Shown piece by piece: positions 41,300 to 48,323 of a DNA stretch of 58,237 nucleotides. This DNA comes from Ruminococcus sp. (GTDB taxonomy: Bacteria > Bacillota > Clostridia > Oscillospirales > Ruminococcaceae), in contig JAGCWY010000058.1 in the NCBI GenBank assembly GCA_017961625.1, positions 1-58,237 on the forward strand. The letters run 5' to 3'. Within the stretch, counting starts at the first letter, position 1, and each line of letters starts with the position of its first letter. The notes below the pieces were generated by a model that had not been told where the DNA came from, searched no databases, and saw only the letters and a program-made list of their open reading frames with translations. Both the position numbers and the translations under genes were made by a program.

Positions 41300-42265
41300 G
41301 TGCGGCAGTTTGGCGTAATTAACATAGATAGGTGAAACTTCTATCCCGGCAACCCTTTGCATGGAGAAGTATCCAGCCTTGGATGCGAAGCCGTGAGGCC
41401 AGCATTAAGGGGAGGTAGGAAAGATTCAGAGCCTTATAGCGCAAGCTGTTTCGATTTAGCGTCGTTAGGCCTGACTAAGCGGTGGGCGCTCCCCTCATTT
41501 TGGTCGAAGTCAGTAAGAACCGTTCGTTAAAGCGTGAACGGGTAGACACCGCCAGTGTTGAAAGATGTGCGAGGGATCAAGGTGTTAACTACGTACCCAG
41601 GAGATCTTATGGCTTCCCAGTAACAGGGGATTACAGAACAAATGCGAGGCACAAGGACGAAAAAAGTGTTGTAAGAAGTCAGATGCTGAAGGTTTGACTA
41701 GCAAAATTCGGACTGCAGCTTGCAGAGGATAAATCCAGAATCCTACCATTTGGCAGAAATATCGACGCGCAAGATACATTTGACTTTCTATGCTTCACAC
41801 ACTACGATGGCAAAACAAAAATCTGGCAAATACACTATCGGGCATAAGATAAGCAAGAAAAAGAAGAAGGTAATCAAAGCAAAACTAAAGACATGGATAA
41901 AAGCGAACCGAAATCTGGACTGCAAGATATTCCTTCAAACGCTGGACAGAAAGCTAACAGGAACAAATAATTACTATGGCATAAGTGGAGAATTTTCGAA
42001 AGTTGGATTGCTTTACGCACATGCATAGTATGTAACCTATAAATGGCTGAACAGAATAAGTTAGAGGAAGAGCTTTACATTTGAAACGTTTCAAAAGATA
42101 TGGGATAAAACTATTCACAAACCTTATGTGCATGTAAACATATGGGCAGAAGGAGGAGTAGTTTATAACAACAGATAACGCGAAGGAGACGAGGGGAGCT
42201 GTATGCGGGAAAACCGCACGTACAGTTCTTAAAGGAGTGTGTGTTTCGACGTTATTATTTAAGAA
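41300..42265 (+). mobile_element. Degenerate group II intron
   Basis: The 5' end matches the GTGCG consensus (GTGCGGCAGTTTGG). A long structured domain I-III region follows to about 41690. Domain V is recognisable at 42196-42228 (GAGCTGTATGCGGG-AAAA-CCGCACGTACAGTTC). The intron protein in domain IV is reduced to its C-terminal part and broken. The exact 3' end is uncertain (about 42235-42270). It lies just before uvrC. The intron class was not determined. Confidence 0.8.
41704..42178 (+). pseudogene. Remnant of the group II intron reverse transcriptase/maturase
   Basis: Three frames together give the end of an LtrA-like protein. They are KFGLQLAEDKSRILPFGR and TFDFLCFTHYDGKTKIWQ; then, shifted, KTWIKANRNLDCK and LDRKLTGTNNYYGISG; then YVTYKWLNRIS, a stop, and RKSFTFETFQKIWDK. 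These match the last RT blocks and the thumb/X domain. The first roughly 250-300 residues, including the YADD active site, are gone. It has at least one frameshift and internal stops, so it is non-functional. Confidence 0.85.
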
Positions 42266-42281
42266 AGGAATGAATTTACTC

Positions 42282-44105
42282 ATGAACCCGAGACTGCCGT
42301 ATCTGCGTGAAAAAACCGCAAAGCTGACAGCTTCCCCCGGAGTATACATAATGCGCAAAAAGGACAGCTCTATCATATATATAGGGAAGGCTAAGAATCT
42401 CCATAACCGCGTCAGCAGCTACTTTCGCGAAAATCCTGATCATACGCCGAAGGTCGCAGCTATGGTGTCGAATGTGTACGATTACGACTTCATAGTTACC
42501 GACAGCGAATTTGAGGCTTTGCTTCTAGAATGCAGCCTTATTAAGCAGCATAAGCCGAAGTATAACATACTTCTAAAGGACGACAAAGGATATCATTATA
42601 TACGTATTTCCGATGATGAGTACCCCCGTATAACCAATGAAAAAAACACAAAACAGAGCGGTACATATCTAGGGCCTTATACCAGCGGTTATATTACAAA
42701 GGAGGCTGTGAATGAAGCGAACCGGGTTTTCATGCTGCCTACTTGCAAGCGACACTTTCCACAGGATTTCGGCAAAAGTCGCCCCTGCCTCAACTACCAC
42801 ATAAAGCAGTGCATGGGAGTGTGCAAGGGCAGAATAAGCGCTGAGGATTACCGAAGTGCTATAAATCAGGCTGTAGAGTTCATAAAGAGCGGCAGCGCGG
42901 AGTCTGTGGAGAGAATGAAAGCCGAAATGGAACGTGCCGCGGAGGACTTGGATTTCGAGAAGGCAGCAATGCTCCGGGACCGTATCACTGCGGTGAAAAA
43001 GGCTTCGGAAAAGCAGAAGATAATCAACAGCGGCGTGGAGTCGGCAGACGTTTTAGGTGTTGCTGAATTTTATGACGGACTGTATATTTCTGTGCTTATG
43101 TACCGTGAGGACAGACTCTTCGACAAGGCTGTCTTTGAGCTGCCGCTGCCAGACAGGGACGAGGAGATACTCAGTCAGTTTATGTTGCAATTTTACTACA
43201 AAAAGCCCGATATACCTAAGAATATCGTGGTAGATCATATTCCTGCCGACAGTGAGCTCATAGTTGAAATGCTGGAAACTCAGGCAGACAGAAAGGTGAA
43301 GCTCCACGTGCCGCAGAAGGGACGTCAGCTGGAGCTCTTGAGACTGGCTAAAAATAACAGTGCGGAATATGCTGCGATAAAGAATTCACGTACAGGAAAA
43401 GAGGTCATAGCACTTGAACAGCTGGGACAAAGCCTCGGCCTTTCGAAACCGCCGCGGTATATTGAAGCCTATGATATATCCAACCTTTCTTCGGAATCAA
43501 TGGTTGCTGGTATGGTGGTATTCGAGGATGGCAGACCGCTGAAAAAGGCGTACAAGCGATTTACCGTGAAGGAGCAGGAGCTCCAGAACGACTATGGAAG
43601 TATGCGGGAGGTGCTGAAAAGAAGGCTAATGCATATAATAACTGGGGAGGGGGACGAGTATTTCACACGCACTCCCGATCTTATACTTCTTGACGGTGGT
43701 AAAGGTCATGTAAATGCCGTAGAACCGCTGATTCGGGAGCTTGGGCTGGATATACCTTTATTTGGTATGGTAAAGGACGACAAGCACCGGACGAGAGCTA
43801 TTGCAACGGGTGGCAGAGAGATACAGATTAGCAGCGTAAAAGTCGTTTTCGACCTTGTTACGAGGATACAGGACGAGGTACACAGATTTTCAGTCAGCTT
43901 CATGCACTCGCGTCACAAGAAAAAAACATACAGCTCGGAGCTCCTTAATGTACGCGGTATAGGCGAAAAGAAGGCTGCCAAGCTGTTCATGAGGTATAAG
44001 ACAATCGCAAACCTGAAAAAAGCTTCTCCGTATGAGCTTGCGGTTGCTGCCGGAGTGAGTCAGGAAACTGCAAACGAGCTATGGGAAGTTATACGTGAGA
44101 TGTGA
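42282..44105 (+). CDS. uvrC: Excinuclease ABC subunit C
   Basis: A 607-residue UvrC, the nuclease that makes both cuts in nucleotide excision repair with UvrAB. It has an N-terminal GIY-YIG domain (PGVYIMRKKDSSIIYIGKAK), a cysteine cluster region (RPCLNYHIKQCMGVCKG), a UvrB-binding UVR motif near residue 205 (AAEDLDFEKAAMLRDRI), an RNase-H-like 3' nuclease domain (EAYDISNLSSESMVAGMVVF, quoted in part) and a C-terminal HhH pair (NVRGIGEKKAAKLF). I start at ATG 42282; only a weak AAAGGA lies 12 bases upstream. A better ribosome binding site is 1 kb upstream, before the intron. Confidence 0.96.
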   Translation: MNPRLPYLREKTAKLTASPGVYIMRKKDSSIIYIGKAKNLHNRVSSYFRENPDHTPKVAAMVSNVYDYDFIVTDSEFEALLLECSLIKQHKPKYNILLKDDKGYHYIRISDDEYPRITNEKNTKQSGTYLGPYTSGYITKEAVNEANRVFMLPTCKRHFPQDFGKSRPCLNYHIKQCMGVCKGRISAEDYRSAINQAVEFIKSGSAESVERMKAEMERAAEDLDFEKAAMLRDRITAVKKASEKQKIINSGVESADVLGVAEFYDGLYISVLMYREDRLFDKAVFELPLPDRDEEILSQFMLQFYYKKPDIPKNIVVDHIPADSELIVEMLETQADRKVKLHVPQKGRQLELLRLAKNNSAEYAAIKNSRTGKEVIALEQLGQSLGLSKPPRYIEAYDISNLSSESMVAGMVVFEDGRPLKKAYKRFTVKEQELQNDYGSMREVLKRRLMHIITGEGDEYFTRTPDLILLDGGKGHVNAVEPLIRELGLDIPLFGMVKDDKHRTRAIATGGREIQISSVKVVFDLVTRIQDEVHRFSVSFMHSRHKKKTYSSELLNVRGIGEKKAAKLFMRYKTIANLKKASPYELAVAAGVSQETANELWEVIREM

Positions 44106-44340
44106 GTTATTTTCCCTAACACCGTGAAAAAGTCTATATTATAATAGTATACGTGAATACTTTTGTGAAAACGGTGTAATATGGTAAAAAATATAAACTT
44201 GTCCACAGAATTCAAAAGGGTTTTTGTCTTTTGAAAAGGGCATTTTAGTGCAAGAACGTGCAAAATGACTAAATTACTATAAAGCAAATTGCCGCAGTTC
44301 ACAATTCTGTAAAAATAAGATAAAAAAAAGGTGTTTTATG

Positions 44341-44369
44341 TTGCATTTTAAAAGTGAGTGTGATATAAT
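44341..44369 (+). promoter_or_regulatory. Upstream promoter P1 of the pilus operon
   Basis: TTGCAT (44341-44346), 17 bases with an extended TG, and TATAAT (44364-44369). Confidence 0.75.
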
Positions 44370-44543
44370 TATTGTGGAAGTTTAACAATGTTTGGTATCG
44401 GTTTGTTTATACCATATATTGCGCTGTCTTTATGCTTTGTTTTGTACGCTATATAGCCGTTTATTTCTATTCAATATTACTGTTGGTATAAAGATTAGTT
44501 AATATTGATAAAAAACGGCGGATTATTTATGTCAAAAAAGCGA

Positions 44544-44572
44544 TTGAAAAGTAACTTTTAAAATGTTATAAT
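44544..44572 (+). promoter_or_regulatory. Proximal promoter P2 of the pilus operon
   Basis: TTGAAA (44544-44549), 17 bases and TATAAT (44567-44572). Predicted start near 44579, about 55 bases before the first gene. Confidence 0.85.
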
Positions 44573-44633
44573 TGTTATTATTAAGGCAGTGAGAAACGTT
44601 CATCACAAGTTATTAATTTACGGAGGTGGTTTC

Positions 44634-45833
44634 ATGAGGAGTTATTCCTACAGTGGTCAGGACGCAAAGGGGATGCCTAAAAAGGGTATCATAACCGCTG
44701 AGAATGACCAGGAATTCCTGCAGAAGGCCAAGGAAAAGGGCATTTATGTCAGGGATTATCAGGAAAGCGATTCAAGTGAAGCAAAATCAATCTACAAGTT
44801 TGGAACCAAGGAGCTCGCATTCAACTGCAGACAGCTTTCTGCGATGCTCACCTCAGGTCTTACGCTTGTAAAAGCCATCGATATCCTTACCAAAGAGCAG
44901 GAAAACGAAAAAGCCAGAGCTATATGGCAGGATGTCTACGAGAACGTACAGAAGGGTGAATCCTTCTCGTCAACTCTCGAAATGCACGCGGGATCCTTCC
45001 CAGACTTCCTGATTTCGATGGTCGGCGCAGGTGAGAGCAGCGGTTCGCTGGATATCGTTATGACGCGAATGTCTGATCACTACGCGAAGGAAAACAAACT
45101 CAAGAACACCATCAAGAGTGCAATGATATATCCTATCATCCTTTTGGTACTCTGTGTGGCAGTCGTAATACTGCTCTTCACGTTCATCATGCCTACATTT
45201 ATTGATATGTTCGATGATAAGAGTCAGATGCCTTTCCTGACAAAGGTCCTCGCGGCGATAAGCGACTTCCTCAAGTCAAAATGGTATCTCCTGATAGGTA
45301 TCATAGTTATTGGCGTAGCGGCTTTCATTTATGCAATGAAGGTACCGAAGTTCAGACTTAAATTTGATCGTATGCTGGTCAAGGGGCCTGGATTTGGTCC
45401 TCTTATCACAAAGATTTATACAGGACGATTCTCACGTACACTTTCTTCACTGTACTCCAGCGGTCTTCCAATGGTAGAATGCCTCGATAGAGCATCACGT
45501 ATCCTCGGCAATACTTATGTCGATCAAAAGTTTGAAGAAGTTATCGACGAGGTAAAACAGGGCGAACCCCTTTCGGCAGCTATCACACGTACAGAGTTGT
45601 TCGAGCCTATGTTCTGCTCGGTCATCTACGTAGGCGAGGAAGCAGGTGCCCTCGACTCTATCCTTGAAAAGTCATCAGATTACTATGAAGAGGAATCTGA
45701 CGCGGCAGTACAGCGTCTCGTTGATATGATACAGCCTATACTCATCATATTCATGGGCGTTATCATCGGACTTGTAGTAATGGGCATCTACCCAGCACTT
45801 TATGGTTCGATCTCAAATATCGAAAACGAATAA
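44634..45833 (+). CDS. Type IV pilus inner-membrane platform protein (PilC/GspF)
   Basis: A 399-residue platform protein that couples the PilB/PilT motors to pilin movement. It has two GspF domains (about residues 60-185 and 265-385), each with the motif CRQLSAMLTSGLTLVKAI-like / FSRTLSSLYSSGLPMVECL, and three membrane helices near 165-190, 215-240 and 370-395. I start at ATG 44634 with GGAGGTGG upstream. Earlier in-frame starts lie near the promoter. It is the first gene of the pilus operon. Confidence 0.93.
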   Translation: MRSYSYSGQDAKGMPKKGIITAENDQEFLQKAKEKGIYVRDYQESDSSEAKSIYKFGTKELAFNCRQLSAMLTSGLTLVKAIDILTKEQENEKARAIWQDVYENVQKGESFSSTLEMHAGSFPDFLISMVGAGESSGSLDIVMTRMSDHYAKENKLKNTIKSAMIYPIILLVLCVAVVILLFTFIMPTFIDMFDDKSQMPFLTKVLAAISDFLKSKWYLLIGIIVIGVAAFIYAMKVPKFRLKFDRMLVKGPGFGPLITKIYTGRFSRTLSSLYSSGLPMVECLDRASRILGNTYVDQKFEEVIDEVKQGEPLSAAITRTELFEPMFCSVIYVGEEAGALDSILEKSSDYYEEESDAAVQRLVDMIQPILIIFMGVIIGLVVMGIYPALYGSISNIENE

Positions 45834-45851
45834 GAAAGGTGGAAAGAATAA

Positions 45852-47450
45852 ATGCTTTCATTTGATATTACCGATAGAAATATACGAGTTGTTAAAGGTG
45901 TTGAAAGCGGCGGCAAGATCAAGATCAGTTCTGCTGCTACCGTAAGTGTTGAAGAAGGACTGATCGTCAACGGTCACGTCAGGGACGTTCCTGCAGTTGC
46001 TACACTCATTAACAATGTAATCAAAATGCATAAGATGCCTGATAAGGAAGCGATAGTTTCTATCTCATCCAACCTCACGATATTCAAGGAAATGACAGTT
46101 GCAAAGAGCAACAGAGGTCAGGATCTTCAGAAAGTCGTTAAGATGCAGATGCAGGCTGAGCTCAATCTCGACGATTCTTACAGCGTGTCCTACATCATTG
46201 TAGGCGATGCAGACAACAGCGAAGTAAGCGAGCCCTCGTACAAGATACTCGCTACAGCCTGCCCTTATGAGATTGTAAACAGCTACCGCGATATGTTCAA
46301 GCTGCTTACGATTACGCTCAGATCAGTAATGATTGGCTGTAACTGTATCACCAAGGTGCTTCTTGCTGATACAAAGATTAGATCTAAAATGCCGCTCCTT
46401 GCAGTACAGATTGACAACAACTTCATTTCACTCAACCTATATGAGCAGGGACAGCTTTCGTTCTCGCGTTTTGCATCTATCGATGCTGCTGATTATGGTT
46501 ACTCTGATGACTATGTATTTGAAGCAGTCAACGAGAATATCTTCCGTATGCTTCAGTTCCACAGAAGCCGCAACACCGGAGAGGCAATCGAGAACGTAAT
46601 ATTCTACGGCGATACTCACGAGTATGTACGACTTACAGACGAACTTGAAAAGCTCGATCTTAAGACAAGTCTCATCAATGTGCCTCCGCAGATTCACGGT
46701 CATGAAAATCTTGAGTTCTCGCTGTACGCTAATGCTATTGGCGCTATGTTCAAGAGAAACAGGGAGATTGAAAAGATCAATCTTCTCGATACCGATTTCA
46801 GCTCCGCTGTAAAGAGCAGAATGAGAAACGAGAATGCAGGCAATATCGCTATTATCGCTTCTCTTCTCGGTTCACTGGTTATCGTTGGTGCAGCATGGGG
46901 AATTCTTGCGTTAAAGAATAAAAGTGTAGAGAACGATATTAAGGAGTGTCAGGAATTTATTGACAGCCCTGAGACAAAAAAGAACCTTGACCACCGCACA
47001 AGACTTCTTAAGCTAAAGGATACAGTAAATGCTTACTATACAAAAATGTCAAAGGCTCACGATGCATACCTTTCACAACCTGTGTTTACCCTTGAAGTAT
47101 ACGAAAAGATTGAGGAAATCCTTAAGAAGTCATGCGAGGCAGAGAAGATTGAATATTATAAGGTGAATTCTCCTTCATATAATAATGGTATGATCGCATT
47201 CTCCGTTACCTGTGATGCAAATAAGGATAAGGATAAATATGCACAGACTTTACCGGCTGATTTCATTGAGAATCTTGCAAGTGATGACTGGTTTGATGCA
47301 GTTTCATACGCCGGATATAATGTTTCAACTATTAAAAGCGACGGGGAAGAGGATAAGAGGATGATTAACTTTGCAGTAAATCTAAAGATGGCTCCTAATG
47401 AAAGTGCTTATCATCCTGAAACAAGCTCTAAGGAGGAGAAGAAGAAATGA
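45852..47450 (+). CDS. PilM-PilN fusion protein of the type IV pilus
   Basis: A 532-residue protein. Residues about 1-315 are an actin-like PilM (starts MLSFDITDRNIRVVKG, then IFKEMTVAKSNRG and the HRSRNTGEAIENVIFYG region). The PilN signature INLLDTDF follows. A membrane helix at about 333-355 (IAIIASLLGSLVIVGAAWG) and a PilN-like periplasmic coiled-coil/ferredoxin-like part complete it. In most bacteria these are two proteins that bind each other through the PilN N-terminus. It overlaps pilO by 4 bases. Confidence 0.85.
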   Translation: MLSFDITDRNIRVVKGVESGGKIKISSAATVSVEEGLIVNGHVRDVPAVATLINNVIKMHKMPDKEAIVSISSNLTIFKEMTVAKSNRGQDLQKVVKMQMQAELNLDDSYSVSYIIVGDADNSEVSEPSYKILATACPYEIVNSYRDMFKLLTITLRSVMIGCNCITKVLLADTKIRSKMPLLAVQIDNNFISLNLYEQGQLSFSRFASIDAADYGYSDDYVFEAVNENIFRMLQFHRSRNTGEAIENVIFYGDTHEYVRLTDELEKLDLKTSLINVPPQIHGHENLEFSLYANAIGAMFKRNREIEKINLLDTDFSSAVKSRMRNENAGNIAIIASLLGSLVIVGAAWGILALKNKSVENDIKECQEFIDSPETKKNLDHRTRLLKLKDTVNAYYTKMSKAHDAYLSQPVFTLEVYEKIEEILKKSCEAEKIEYYKVNSPSYNNGMIAFSVTCDANKDKDKYAQTLPADFIENLASDDWFDAVSYAGYNVSTIKSDGEEDKRMINFAVNLKMAPNESAYHPETSSKEEKKK

Positions 47451-48238
47451 AACTTAACTACAGAGATAAGATAATTGCTGCGATCGTACTTGCATTTGCA
47501 GTTTTGCTTTTGGGCTTCTTTGCTCTTGTAAAGCCAAAATATTCCGATATCAAGGATAACAAGGTCAAGCTCGCACAGAAGCAGACTGAAAGACAGGATA
47601 TCGAGAATAAGATCGCTGAGATACCCGGTCTTAAAAAGGATATCACAAATACTTATACGGAAACAAGCAAGAAGACAGAAATCTTCGTTGCAGTCGATAA
47701 CATTGGCGATCCTATTGCAGTAGATGAATATCTTCAGAAGCTTGCAGATGACAATAAAGTAAGGATCGACAGCCTTCAGGTAAAATCACCAGTTATCTCT
47801 GATATCCCTTTTTACTTCTACAAGAAGGATGACAATCTTGCAGAAGCAAGAAAAAGCGCTGATATAAATGGAAGACTCCAGGAACAGTTTAATGAAACTT
47901 ACGCTGAATCTATTGCTCTAAGCGGTTCAACAAGCGAAAAGATTCTTTCAACAGAATATGGTGTACAGATTTACGGAACTAAGAAGAATATCGGGAATTA
48001 TCTTAAGGCTATAAAGGAATTTGACAAGGCTCTTACAGTCAAGTCTGTATCGATAGGAGATCCTTCATTCGGAAAAAACACTCTAAAGGATGCAAACATT
48101 AACGACTGGGACGGTCTAAATTCTGAGGATGAGCAGACAATCCAGGTAGGCGATAAGACAATCAAAAATACACAGACAGCTCAGATTGTCATAACACTTT
48201 ATTCAGTATATGAAATGGATGAACCTAACGTTGATTAA
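47447..48238 (+). CDS. PilO-like type IV pilus assembly protein
   Basis: A 263-residue protein with one membrane helix near the N-terminus (about residues 9-30, IIAAIVLAFAVLLLGFFALV) and a coiled coil (about 35-75). An extracytoplasmic domain follows, ending with IVITLYSVYEMDEP. Position after the PilM-PilN fusion and architecture fit PilO, which joins PilN in the alignment complex. Start overlaps the fusion gene stop (ATGA). Confidence 0.82.
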   Translation: MKLNYRDKIIAAIVLAFAVLLLGFFALVKPKYSDIKDNKVKLAQKQTERQDIENKIAEIPGLKKDITNTYTETSKKTEIFVAVDNIGDPIAVDEYLQKLADDNKVRIDSLQVKSPVISDIPFYFYKKDDNLAEARKSADINGRLQEQFNETYAESIALSGSTSEKILSTEYGVQIYGTKKNIGNYLKAIKEFDKALTVKSVSIGDPSFGKNTLKDANINDWDGLNSEDEQTIQVGDKTIKNTQTAQIVITLYSVYEMDEPNVD

Positions 48239-48323
48239 TGCGGGTTCAAGTGAGCAAAAGCATAAACACCTGATTTCAAACGCTGAGTTATTAGGATTAT
48301 AACTTGAAAGGCGGTTAGGAAAA

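Larger units (their letters stand above)
41066..42281. other. Region between DUF5662 gene and uvrC, about 1.2 kb
   Basis: It contains a terminator (41239-41263), a ribosome binding site plus ATG (41283-41299) and a degenerate group II intron (from 41300). No intact gene is visible. Confidence 0.7.
44106..44633. other. Pilus-operon promoter region, about 530 bases
   Basis: An AT-rich stretch with two promoters (44341-44369 and 44544-44572). Just after uvrC is an ACACCGT/ACGGTGT inverted repeat with a symmetrical TATATTATAATAGTATA centre (about 44120-44180). No coding sequence is visible. Confidence 0.65.

Noticed and set aside
41482..41697. 71-aa frame within the uvrC-proximal intron
   Set aside because: It lies in intron domains I-III, which are RNA structure, and shows no similarity to an RT block.
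42237..42281. uvrC start at GTG 42237
   Set aside because: This is next to intron domain V/VI and is not UvrC-like. ATG 42282 begins the conserved region, although its ribosome binding site is weak.
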